DNA from: Rhodoblastus sp963736175
Lineage (GTDB): Bacteria > Pseudomonadota > Alphaproteobacteria > Rhizobiales > Beijerinckiaceae
Direction of reading: 5' to 3'
NCBI GenBank assembly: GCA_963736175.1
Contig: CAVTNU010000002.1
Location: forward strand, 186,001 to 250,000
Length of the DNA stretch: 64,000 nucleotides
Shown here: piece after piece, positions 26,637 to 35,107 of the stretch
Position numbering within the stretch: the stretch's first letter is position 1
How the letters are laid out: the number at the start of each line of letters is the position of its first letter
Made by a program: the position numbers and the translations under genes
The notes under the pieces: model-generated
Database searches by the model: none
Told to the model about the DNA's origin: nothing
The model's input: the letters and a program-made list of their open reading frames with translations, nothing else

Positions 26637-27248
26637 TCAATTTTGCGCCGCGGCAAGCGACATCCGCACCAGTTCCGACAAGCTGCCCGCCTGAGTTTTT
26701 CTCATGAGATTGGCGCGATGGACTTCGACCGTTCTCGGGCTGATCCCCAATTCGAACGCGATGATTTTGTTCGGCAGGCCTTTGACCAGGCGAGCCAGAA
26801 CTTCCTTTTCCCTGTCGCTCAACGTCGACAGCCGCGCCAAGGCCTCCTGGGCGCTCACGTCGTCCGCCAACCGCCCGTTTCGCCGCGCGAAAGCGCGTCG
26901 GAGCGAAGCGATCAAGGCATCGGCGGTGAAAGGCTTTTCGAGCAAGTCGACCGCGCCCTGTTTCATCGCTTGCACGGCGAGCGGCACGTCGGCGTGGCCG
27001 GTCAGGACGATGACGGAAAAGGCCAACCCCCGCTCGGTAATATGGGTCAGCAACTCGATGCCGGTCATTCCCGGCATGCGCACGTCGGTGACGACGCTAC
27101 CCTTTTCGCCAGCGCTGATCGCCGCGAGAAAGTCGAGCGCGGAAGCGTGCGCCTTGACCTGGAAGCCCTCCGTCGTCAGCAACAGCGCCACCGATTCGCG
27201 AATTGAAAGATCGTCGTCGATAATGTGGACCGTCTGTTTTTCGCTCAT
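26637..27248 (-). CDS. FixJ/NarL-type two-component response regulator
   Basis: A 203-residue transcription factor. The receiver domain (1-120) has HIIDDDLSIRES with the acidic pocket, the phospho-acceptor Asp about residue 55 in VVTDVRMPGMTG, the conserved Thr in VLTGHAD, and Lys in LLEKPF. The LuxR-type helix-turn-helix (about 137-195) has LSDREKEVLARLVKGLPNKI and LGISPRTVEVHRANLMRKT. FixJ-type proteins respond to oxygen, redox or acid signals through a partner kinase. No histidine kinase gene is adjacent, so its partner must be elsewhere. Confidence 0.88.
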   Translation of the reverse strand: MSEKQTVHIIDDDLSIRESVALLLTTEGFQVKAHASALDFLAAISAGEKGSVVTDVRMPGMTGIELLTHITERGLAFSVIVLTGHADVPLAVQAMKQGAVDLLEKPFTADALIASLRRAFARRNGRLADDVSAQEALARLSTLSDREKEVLARLVKGLPNKIIAFELGISPRTVEVHRANLMRKTQAGSLSELVRMSLAAAQN

Positions 27249-27772
27249 GAATTAAAGTCCCAGTGCGCAAATAGCGACGCGAAGCGAAAACGGCTCAGCC
27301 GCCCGCTTTGCAAACAGTCTAGAGTTTGAAATAAGGAATCGGCGACAGAGCGCATAATCGGCCGTACGGCGCCCATGCTGTCCACGTCATCAACGTCCGG
27401 CTTCAGGCGCCGACCTGGAAACCGGGCGACCGGTATGATAATTTTGATTGGTCCGGCGGAAAGCGCGCTCTTCCGCTCTTCGCCTTCGCCGACTTGTACC
27501 GGCGACATTTCTGGCGGCTCCTAGCATCACTGCGCGTATTCCAACGCGTACGCGCGCGCAGGTCAACCGAAAATTCATCGAAAAAATCCGATAATTTCGT
27601 CGTGTCGCCGCCTCGTTCGGGCTGTTTCGGCGTCCTGAGCGGATTTTGCCGCGACAGTTGCGGGCCACCGCATTTGACGCCAAAGTACTCGTGGTTAAAA
27701 AACGGGCGTCGAATCGACGTCGCTACAATAATCCGACCCATCCCACGCCTCTCTGACCGAGCTAACCCTGCT
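27249..27772. other. Gene-poor intergenic region
   Basis: A 524-bp divergent gap between the regulator and the ClC gene. Open frames here have no family resemblance and unusual composition, so I regard them as chance. No palindromic repeat, terminator or recognisable FixK-type box is seen. It presumably holds both promoters. Confidence 0.5.
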
Positions 27773-29167
27773 ATGACGGATAACGTCAGCCGCTATGTTT
27801 CCCATCTGGCCTTGCGTTCGCGCCTTGCGCTGAAACGCTGGACGAGGCGCACCGTTTTTCTGATCGGCGGCCTGACCGTCGGCGCCGCCGCGGTTCTCAT
27901 GGCCAAGCTGGCCGACGGCGCGCAAGAGGTCTTCCACCATATCCTTGCGTTGTCGCCGCATATCGGATTGTTCGTCACGCCGCTCGGCTTTGGTCTCGCC
28001 GCGCTGCTGGCGCGCGAGGTCTTTCCGAACTCGCAGGGCAGCGGCATTCCCCAGACCATCGCCGCGCTGCAACTGGAGAGTTCGCGCGCGCGCGCGCCGC
28101 TCGTCTCGCTGCGCGTCGCCTTTGGCAAAATCCTCGTAATGACTCTCGGGCTGCTCTGCGGCGCCTCAACCGGGCGTGAAGGACCGACGGTGCAGGTCGG
28201 CGCCGCGATCATGTTCGCCATGGGTCGCCATACGCCCTATCGTCAGGCCGGTTTCCTGCTGGCGGGCGCGGCGGCGGGGGTCGCGGCGGCGTTCAACACG
28301 CCGTTGGCCGGAATTGTCTTCGGTATCGAGGAAATGAGCCGCTCCTTCGAGGCGCGCACCAGCGGCCTCATCATCGGCGCTGTGATCGCCGCCGGTCTCA
28401 CCTCCCTGGCTTTCGTCGGCGATTACGCCTATTTCGGCTCGACGGCGGCGCGTTTGCCGTTGGGGACGGATTGGCTGGCGATCCTGGTCTGCGCGCTGAT
28501 CGGCGGCTTGTCGGGCGGCCTGTTCATCCGCTTGGCCGCCTTGTTCGCCACGGGCCTGCCGGGCAAGGTCGGCGCCGCAATCAAGCGCTATCCTGTTCTT
28601 TTCGCCATGATCTGCGGCTTCGGCGTGGCGCTTTGCGGCCTCGGCGGCGACGCCTCGGTTTTCGGCACCGGCTACGCCCAGGCGCGCGCCGTCGTGCACG
28701 CCGAGGGCGCTATCGACTATTGGTTCGGGCCGATAAAATTCATCGCCACGGCGTTTTCCACGATCAGCGGCATTCCCGGCGGGGTGTTTTCGCCTTCGCT
28801 GGCGATCGGCGCGGGGCTCGCTTCGGCGCTGAGCCTGATTTTCAATCATATCCCGCTCGGCGCCCTCGCCCTGATCGGGATGGTGTCCTACCTCACGGGC
28901 GTCGTGCAGGCGCCGATCACCGCTTTTGTCATCGTTTCGGAAATGACGAACGACCACGCCATGATCATCCCGTTGATGGTCGCGGCGGTGGTCGCTGACG
29001 CCGCGTCCAAGGCCCTGAGCCGAGAGGGGCTGTATCACACGCTCGCCAAGAATTTCCTCGCCGCCGCCGCGGGACGGGCGGCGCCGGAACCGACCGACGC
29101 GGCCGAGGCGGTGGCCGGGGCTGACGAACGAGAGATTCAGCGCCAAAAACAAAAGCGGACGCCCTGA
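27773..29167 (+). CDS. ClC-family chloride channel/antiporter
   Basis: A 464-residue inner-membrane protein with about ten helices moving chloride (or fluoride) ions, in many bacteria as a chloride/proton exchanger. The three selectivity signatures are GSGIPQT (about residue 90), GREGPTVQVG (near 135) with the gating Glu, and GGVFSPSLAIGAG (near 340). There is no C-terminal CBS pair. The start MTDNVSRYVSHLALRSRLAL is preferred; the longer upstream frame is not protein-like. The hairpin at 29155-29178 overlaps the stop. Confidence 0.92.
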   Translation: MTDNVSRYVSHLALRSRLALKRWTRRTVFLIGGLTVGAAAVLMAKLADGAQEVFHHILALSPHIGLFVTPLGFGLAALLAREVFPNSQGSGIPQTIAALQLESSRARAPLVSLRVAFGKILVMTLGLLCGASTGREGPTVQVGAAIMFAMGRHTPYRQAGFLLAGAAAGVAAAFNTPLAGIVFGIEEMSRSFEARTSGLIIGAVIAAGLTSLAFVGDYAYFGSTAARLPLGTDWLAILVCALIGGLSGGLFIRLAALFATGLPGKVGAAIKRYPVLFAMICGFGVALCGLGGDASVFGTGYAQARAVVHAEGAIDYWFGPIKFIATAFSTISGIPGGVFSPSLAIGAGLASALSLIFNHIPLGALALIGMVSYLTGVVQAPITAFVIVSEMTNDHAMIIPLMVAAVVADAASKALSREGLYHTLAKNFLAAAAGRAAPEPTDAAEAVAGADEREIQRQKQKRTP

Positions 29168-29178
29168 GGCGTCCGCTT
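29155..29178 (+). terminator. Hairpin over the ClC stop codon
   Basis: Perfect 9-bp stem GCGGACGCC / GGCGTCCGC with a CTGA loop containing the stop codon TGA. Only two T follow on the plus strand; on the minus strand a T-rich run follows, but no minus-strand gene reads into it. Confidence 0.6.
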
Positions 29179-29315
29179 CGGTTCATCCCTAGACTTGGAC
29201 CGCTTGGTTAACCCAAGTCGACCTTGATAAGTCTATATATCGAGAGGTCACCTATGCGTCAAGCGCAATTTAGCATTGCCCCTGTAGCATACCTTCGGCG
29301 AGTAATGTCATCCTG

Positions 29316-30530
29316 ATGAACAATGTGCTTTTCCACGCCATCAACGTCCTCGGCGTCGCCATTCTCGTGGCGATCGTCGCCCGGCGCGTGCGCCTTCCCT
29401 ATACGGTCGGTCTGGTTCTCGCGGGTGTCGGCCTGGCGGCGACCGGCGCCGAATCGGGCGCCATGCTGACGCATGAATTCATTTTCGAAATCGTGTTGCC
29501 GCCGCTCCTGTTCGAAGCGGCGTTGAGCCTGCGCTGGCGCTCGCTCAGCCGGGATATGGCGCCGGTGCTGCTGCTATCGACGCTGGGCGTGATCGTATCG
29601 GCCATCGTCGTCAGCCTGGGCATGCAGGCGCTGCTGAGCTGGCCGAGCGCGGCGGCGATGATTTTCGGCCTGTTGATAGCCGCGACCGATCCGATCGCCG
29701 TTCTCGCCATGTTCAAGGACAGCGGCGTCAAGGGCCGGCTGCGTCTGCTTATCGAAAGTGAAAGCCTGTTCAACGACGGCGTCGCCGCCGTTCTGTTCTC
29801 GCTGGCGCTGACCGCGACGCAGGCGAGCGGCGCCGCGCCGGCCGATGCTCCGCGGATCGCGCTGACGCTGGCGACAATGACCGGTGGCGGGATTTTGACC
29901 GGATTGGCTTGCGGCGGCGGCGCCGTTCTGTTGGCCGGACGCACGTCCGACCATCTTGTCGAGGCGGCGCTGACGGCGGTCGCCGCCTACGGCTCCTTCT
30001 TGCTGGCGGAAAGCCTGAACCTCTCGGGCGTGTTGGCCTGTGTCTGCGCCGGCCTTTTGATGGGCAATCTCGGCGTGCTGCGCGAACAGGATGAGGACAA
30101 CATTCTCTCGTCACAAGGGCGCGCCTTCGTCATCGCGCTATGGGAATTCGCCGCTTTCGTCGCCAATTCGCTGGTTTTTCTGTTGATCGGCCTGCGGCTG
30201 GCGGCGATCCCCTTTTCCCGCGTCGGCGCCTATGGGCTCGCCGTGGCGATCGGCCTCGTTCTGCTGGGACGCGCTGTAACGGTTTATCCCCTGTGCGCGT
30301 TGTTCGCCCGCTCATCCTGGGCGATACCCTTGCCCCAACAGCATTTGCTGTGGTGGGGCGGATTGCGCGGCGCGCTTGCCCTGGCTCTGGCCCTCGCCCT
30401 GCCGGCTGGCTTTCCGTTGCACGATGAAATTCTGGTCGCGGCCTTCGGCGTCGTGGCGTTCTCGGTCGTCGTGCAAGGTCTGACGACGCCGCTATTGCTG
30501 CGAAAACTGAATTTAGCCGCGCCAAAATGA
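29316..30530 (+). CDS. Sodium(potassium)/proton antiporter, CPA1 family
   Basis: A 404-residue inner-membrane exchanger with about twelve helices. The ion-site motif ATDPIAVLAMFK (about residues 121-132) and ESESLFNDGVAAVLFSL (147-163) are diagnostic of the NhaP/NHE branch. LWWGGLRGALALALALALP near the end is the conserved last-helix arginine motif. There is no cytosolic regulatory domain. It follows the ClC gene in the same direction (148-bp gap with an 8-bp palindrome GGTTAACC), so the pair may work together in pH and salt balance. Confidence 0.9.
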   Translation: MNNVLFHAINVLGVAILVAIVARRVRLPYTVGLVLAGVGLAATGAESGAMLTHEFIFEIVLPPLLFEAALSLRWRSLSRDMAPVLLLSTLGVIVSAIVVSLGMQALLSWPSAAAMIFGLLIAATDPIAVLAMFKDSGVKGRLRLLIESESLFNDGVAAVLFSLALTATQASGAAPADAPRIALTLATMTGGGILTGLACGGGAVLLAGRTSDHLVEAALTAVAAYGSFLLAESLNLSGVLACVCAGLLMGNLGVLREQDEDNILSSQGRAFVIALWEFAAFVANSLVFLLIGLRLAAIPFSRVGAYGLAVAIGLVLLGRAVTVYPLCALFARSSWAIPLPQQHLLWWGGLRGALALALALALPAGFPLHDEILVAAFGVVAFSVVVQGLTTPLLLRKLNLAAPK

Positions 30531-30563
30531 CCTTCCAGGCGGGCGCGCGAACCCGCCTCCGAA

Positions 30564-31549
30564 TCAGGGCCCCTTGTTATGCAGGCGGCGCTCCCATTCG
30601 AGCGCCTGGCGGACGATCTCTTCCAAATTGTCGTGTTCGGGCGTCCAGCCGAGAACCGCTTTGATTCGGTCGTTGGCGGCGACGATCGCCGCCGGATCGC
30701 CAGCGCGGCGGCCGGAGATTTTCACCGGGAAATCAACGCCGGAAACCTTTTTCACCGTCTCGATCACTTCCAGCACCGAATAGCCGCGCTTGTAGCCGCA
30801 ATTGGCGACGAGGGGGCGCCGCCGGCGCGTAGATAGCGCAACGCGTCCAGGTGCGCCTTCGCCAGATCGGAAACCTGGATGTAATCGCGCAGGCAGGAGC
30901 CGTCCGGCGTCGGGTAATCGACGCCAAACACCTCCATGCCGGCGCGCCGGCCGAGCGCCGCCTGGACCGCGACTTTGATGAGATGGGTGGCGTTGGCGGT
31001 CGACTGCCCGGTGCGGCCTTTGGGATCGGCCCCCGCCACATTGAAATAACGCAGCGCCACATAGCGCAGATCATGCGCTTTGGCGGCGTCCTCCAGCATC
31101 CATTCGACCATCAGCTTGGACCGGCCGTAGGGCGAGACGGGCTTCAGCGACTCGTCCTCGTCGACCGGGTTCTTCTCCGGCTCGCCGTAAACGGCGGCGG
31201 TCGAGGAAAAGATGAAATGCTTGACGTCCTGCTCGACCGCGCAGGCCAGCAGGGTTCGCGCCTTGGCGGTGTTGTTGAGGTAATAGCCGAGCGGATCGGA
31301 AACCGATTCCGGTACGACGATCTTGGCGGCGAAATGGATGATGGCGTCGATATCGTTCAGGGCGAGGATTTCGGTAACGTGATCCTCGTCGCCGACATCG
31401 CCGACAATCAGTTTGGCCGCTTCTGGAACCGCGGACTTGAAGCCGGTGGACAGATTGTCCAGAACCACCACCTTTTCGCCGGCGTCCAGCAGTTCGCAGA
31501 CCATGTGGGAGCCGATATAGCCTGCCCCTCCAGTAACGAGCACAGTCAT
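30564..31549 (-). pseudogene. galE: UDP-glucose 4-epimerase with one-base frameshift
   Basis: Interconverts UDP-glucose and UDP-galactose for surface glycans. From ATG 31549 the frame shows MTVLVTGGAGYIGSHMVCEL (NAD site), SSTAAVYGEPE and the catalytic Tyr/Lys in SPYGRSKLMVEW, up to LRAGGAP, then goes out of frame. The second frame, ending at 30564, supplies MLEVIETVKKVSGVDFPVKI to the normal C-terminus. Adding one base to the five-G run at 30812-30816 joins them as AGGAPLVANCGYKRGYSVLE, a normal 328-residue GalE. It is either a real inactivating deletion or a homopolymer sequencing error. Confidence 0.9.
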
Positions 31550-31844
31550 TTCTCGGTCTCCTCCTCGGCGTTTGGCGAATCTGTAACGTTCTTAGTTCTT
31601 TTTTCCAAACACTCCGTGAAGGCGCGCCGGCGTGCAAAACGCGCTACGACTAAATCAGGCCTCGACAACCGTCTGAACTTCGAGCATGACCAAAAAAAGC
31701 TGTGTGTTTCCGGGCGAATGCCTGCGCTCAAGCAACAGCCTGAAGCGCGCGTCTTAATTTCGTCATAACTTATCTCGCTTTAGAAACGTCGACATCCCTC
31801 ATGCAGCGCCGCGCAAAGCAGCGCCCGATCCAGACGGACTCCCT

Positions 31845-32732
31845 ATGAAAAAGCGCATACGCAAAGCAGTTTTTCCGGTCGCGGGCCTCGGCACGCGCGT
31901 TCTACCGGCGACAAAAACCATCCCCAAGGAAATGCTGACCGTTGTCGATCGCCCGGTGCTGCAGCATTGCGTCGAGGAAGCGCGAGAAGCGGGCATCGAA
32001 CATTTCGTGTTTGTCACCGGCCGCAACAAGGGCGTGATCGAGGATCATTTCGATATCGCCTACGAACTGGAAGATACTTTGGTCAAACGCGGCAAGATGA
32101 AGGAATACGAAGACCTGCGAGCCGACCTGCCTCCCGCCGGCTCCACCAGCTTCACCCGCCAGCATACGCCGCTCGGCCTTGGCCATGCGGTGTGGTGCGC
32201 CCGCGACATTATCGGCGACGAACCGTTCGCGGTGATTTTACCCGACATGATCACCCTGCCGGGCGCCCGAGGTTCGCGCTGCCTGCAGCAATGTATCGAA
32301 GCGTTTGACGCGCACGGCGGCAACGTCATCGCCGTCGAAGAGGTCGCGCCGCAGGACACCCATCAATACGGCGTTGTCGCCAAGGGCCAGGAATTTGGTC
32401 CGGCGTTCGAAATTACCGGGATGGTGGAAAAGCCGCCGCAGGGAACGGCCCCGTCCAATTTCATCATTTCGGGGCGTTATCTGCTTGCGCCGCAGATTTT
32501 CGAACTGCTCGCCAAAGGTCAGAAAGGCGCCGGCGGCGAGATCCAGCTCACCGACGCGATGATCGAATTGAGCCGAACGCAGAAGTTTTTCGGCCAGCGG
32601 TTTGACGGCAAGACCTACGACACCGGCTCGAAGCTCGGCTTTCTGGCCGCCAACGTCGCCTTCGCCCTCGCGCGCGAAGATATCGCCCCGGACTTCCGCG
32701 CCGAATTGAAAAAGCTAGTGGGAACGCTTTGA
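31845..32732 (+). CDS. galU: UTP-glucose-1-phosphate uridylyltransferase
   Basis: Makes UDP-glucose from UTP and glucose-1-phosphate, the precursor for glucans and GalE. The 295-residue length is standard. The nucleotide-binding signature FPVAGLGTRVLPATKTIPKE is at residues 10-29, with FVTGRNKGVIEDHFD and EIQLTDAMIEL later. It is divergent from galE with a 295-bp shared promoter region, so the two are probably regulated together. A strong hairpin follows its stop. Confidence 0.95.
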   Translation: MKKRIRKAVFPVAGLGTRVLPATKTIPKEMLTVVDRPVLQHCVEEAREAGIEHFVFVTGRNKGVIEDHFDIAYELEDTLVKRGKMKEYEDLRADLPPAGSTSFTRQHTPLGLGHAVWCARDIIGDEPFAVILPDMITLPGARGSRCLQQCIEAFDAHGGNVIAVEEVAPQDTHQYGVVAKGQEFGPAFEITGMVEKPPQGTAPSNFIISGRYLLAPQIFELLAKGQKGAGGEIQLTDAMIELSRTQKFFGQRFDGKTYDTGSKLGFLAANVAFALAREDIAPDFRAELKKLVGTL

Positions 32733-32740
32733 TCGACGCC

Positions 32741-32770
32741 TCGTCGGGCGCGCCAGGGCGCGTCCGACGA
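32741..32770 (+). terminator. Hairpin after galU
   Basis: Twelve-base-pair stem (one G-T pair) TCGTCGGGCGCG / CGCGTCCGACGA with a 6-nt loop, 9 nt after the galU stop. It lacks a T run, so it may stabilise the transcript end instead of terminating intrinsically. Confidence 0.5.
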
Positions 32771-32890
32771 ACTCCCTCGCCCGGATAAGGCCCCGGCCTT
32801 CCCTGACCGCCGAGGTCTATGGTCGCGGCGCGCGGCCGGCGCCGAAACTTGCGGCTCGACGCCGCGCGCGCGGCGTTGCAAACTTGTCCT

Positions 32891-33283
32891 ATGTACAGCG
32901 CCACGACACGAGCGATCGAAGTCATCGCCACGCCGGAATACGCGCCCGAGCGCAGCGAGCCGGCGCGCGGCGTCTTTTGCTGGTCCTATACGATCGACAT
33001 CGTCAACCACAGCGAATTGCGCGTGCAGTTGCTGAGCCGCCATTGGCGCATCGCCGACGCCAATGGCCGGGTCGAAATCGTCGAAGGCGCGGGCGTCGTC
33101 GGCGAGCGGCCCATCCTGAATCCCGACGGCGCCTACCGCTACACTTCCTTCTGTCCGCTGCCGACGCCTTCCGGGATCATGAGCGGGCATTACCGCATGA
33201 TCGACGAGACGGGCGCGACATTCGACGTGGAGATACCCGCCTTTTCGCTCGACAGCCCGCTGGAGAAGCGCGTGCTCAATTGA
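32891..33283 (+). CDS. apaG: ApaG family protein
   Basis: A 130-residue beta-sandwich protein. The start MYSATTRAIEVIATPEYAPE is chosen because ApaG proteins begin here; the in-frame GTG upstream is not conserved-looking. Visible are VFCWSYTIDIVNHSELRVQL, the family motif LLSRHWRIADANGRV, GEGPI-like VVGERPILNPDGAYRYTS, and GIMSGHYRM. Linked genetically to Co2+/Mg2+ resistance, its molecular role is not settled. It lies upstream of argE with 90 bp between. Confidence 0.92.
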   Translation: MYSATTRAIEVIATPEYAPERSEPARGVFCWSYTIDIVNHSELRVQLLSRHWRIADANGRVEIVEGAGVVGERPILNPDGAYRYTSFCPLPTPSGIMSGHYRMIDETGATFDVEIPAFSLDSPLEKRVLN

Positions 33284-33373
33284 ATCCGACGTCGCACAGG
33301 CTTGTCGGAAAAGTCCGTCGCCTTGTCACGAAATTGCTCTAGATTGGCGTATGCCAAAAGCAGGAACGAATTT

Positions 33374-34546
33374 ATGTCGCCTGACGCCTCCGACGAAACG
33401 CTGACACGCGCCATTTTATTGCTCGAGCGACTGATCGCGTTCGACACGGAAAGCACGAAAAGCAATTTGCCGTTGATCGATTTCGTCGAGGATTATTTCC
33501 AGGGCCTTGGCGTTCCCGTCGTCCGGACGCCCAACGCCGACGGCGACAAGGCGGCGTTGTTCGCCACCTTTGGACCGATGCGCGACGGCGGCGTCGTCTT
33601 GTCCGGGCACACCGACGTCGTGCCGGTCGAGGGTCAGGCCTGGACCTCGCCACCCTTTGTCCTGCGCCGTGAGGCCGGCCGGCTCTATGGGCGCGGCGCC
33701 TGCGACATGAAGGGATTCGACGCCCTTTGCCTGGCGATGGCGCCCGAATTTCAAAAGGCCAATCTGCAAAGGCCGGTGCATATTCTCCTGAGTTACGACG
33801 AAGAGACAAGTTGCGCGGGCTGCCTCGACACGATCGCGCGTTTTGGCGCCGATCTGCCGACGCCAAGCCTGGCGATCATCGGCGAACCGACCATGATGGA
33901 GGTGGCTGATTCGCATAAGAGCGTCGCCACCTATCGCACTCGGGTGTTCGGTCACGAGGCCCATTCGTCCAAGACAAACCTGGGCGTCAGCGCCGTGCAT
34001 ATCGCCTGCATGCTGGTCAACGAACTGCTGCGCATCGGCGGCGAGCTGGAGCATATCGGCGCCGACGCGCGCTTCGACCCGCCGTTTTCGAGCGTTCATG
34101 TCGGCATGATCTCGGGCGGTACGGCCCGCAATATCATGGCCAAACATTGCGAGTTCTTTTGGGAGTTCCGCGGCCTGCCGGGCGCGGCGCAGGATATGGC
34201 GCTGGCGCGGCTGGAAACTTATGCGCAAAAGCTGTCCCGCGAACGTCTTGACCGCTTCCCCGGCGCGCGCATCGAGACGACGGTCGAAATCGAGGCGCCC
34301 GGCCTGTCGGCCGATACGTCGTCGCCAGCATCGAACCTGGCTTTGGCGGCGGCGCGCGCCAATCACACCATCGCCGTCCCCTATGCGACGGAGGCCGGCC
34401 AATTTCAGCGCGCCGGTCTGCCCGCGGCCATTTGCGGCCCCGGATCGATCGATCAGGCGCACCAGCCCGACGAATTCATCGAAATTTCGCAGTTGGCCGC
34501 CGGAATCGCCTTTCTGCGTCGGCTTACGGCCACGCTTTCCGCCTAG
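33374..34546 (+). CDS. argE: Acetylornithine deacetylase
   Basis: Removes the acetyl group from N2-acetylornithine in arginine synthesis. M20-family two-zinc hydrolase, 390 residues, starting MSPDASDETLTRAILLLERL (an upstream frame of 24 codons is not conserved). Metal and catalytic sites are VLSGHTDVVPVEG, GRGACDMKGFDAL, the general-base Glu in LSYDEETSCAGC, and GEPTMMEVADSHK. The dimerisation domain contains RVFGHEAHSSKTNLGVSA. Substrate choice versus succinyl-diaminopimelate desuccinylase rests on the overall ArgE-like pattern. Confidence 0.88.
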   Translation: MSPDASDETLTRAILLLERLIAFDTESTKSNLPLIDFVEDYFQGLGVPVVRTPNADGDKAALFATFGPMRDGGVVLSGHTDVVPVEGQAWTSPPFVLRREAGRLYGRGACDMKGFDALCLAMAPEFQKANLQRPVHILLSYDEETSCAGCLDTIARFGADLPTPSLAIIGEPTMMEVADSHKSVATYRTRVFGHEAHSSKTNLGVSAVHIACMLVNELLRIGGELEHIGADARFDPPFSSVHVGMISGGTARNIMAKHCEFFWEFRGLPGAAQDMALARLETYAQKLSRERLDRFPGARIETTVEIEAPGLSADTSSPASNLALAAARANHTIAVPYATEAGQFQRAGLPAAICGPGSIDQAHQPDEFIEISQLAAGIAFLRRLTATLSA

Positions 34547-34672
34547 GGCATGTTGTTCTAGTTGCGCCGCGCAAGATTTGGGTGCGAAACATGGCGCCCG
34601 CGTTGCGTCGAAGGCGCATTTGCGATAGTTGCGGGGATTGCAAACGGGGAGTTCCGGCAAGGAATCTTAATC

Positions 34673-34909
34673 ATGGCCGAGCAAAAGAACATCAACTGGA
34701 CCACCGCCTCGACTTTGATCGCCGTGGCGATTTTGGTCGGCACCGAGTTGGTCGGCGCTTCTTGGGCGGCCGGGTGGGCCTTGGGCGGCATGTTTCAGCT
34801 TGGCGCCGGCATCAGCCATGTCATCCAGACGCTTTTCATTCTCGTCGGCTTTATCGGCCTTTATTATTTCATGCGCACCGCCTTGGCGCATGAATCCTTC
34901 TGGCGTTGA
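34673..34909 (+). CDS. Small two-helix membrane protein
   Basis: A 78-residue protein starting MAEQKNINWTTASTLIAVAI, with AAGGA upstream. Two hydrophobic segments are clear: residues 11-37 (LIAVAILVGTELVGASWAAG) and about 47-68 (ISHVIQTLFILVGFIGLYYF), so both ends probably face the same side. The family is unknown to me. It lies alone between argE and opgD/G. Confidence 0.65.
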   Translation: MAEQKNINWTTASTLIAVAILVGTELVGASWAAGWALGGMFQLGAGISHVIQTLFILVGFIGLYYFMRTALAHESFWR

Positions 34910-35107
34910 TTAACGCAGTTTCGCGGCGTAGCGCGTTCCTGGAATACCTCTTGATCCATCGTCCGATCATCCGGCCATGTCCCGCAAACTGAACCCAACG
35001 CGGCACGTCAATTCGCCCTCGCGCCCGAAGTCTTCCGCGCGGCCTCATGTTCACCGGCGCTGTCCGCGCAGCCCGATCGCTCCCAGCAAGATAATGCGAG
35101 AAACGCT

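Noticed and set aside
27494..27772. N-terminal extension of the ClC frame
   Set aside because: 93 residues of unusual composition with no hydrophobic pattern; normal ClC proteins start at the chosen ATG.
29192..29219. Inverted repeat GACTTGG / CCAAGTC before the antiporter
   Set aside because: Seven bases with a 14-nt spacer; possible operator, but nothing links it to a regulator.
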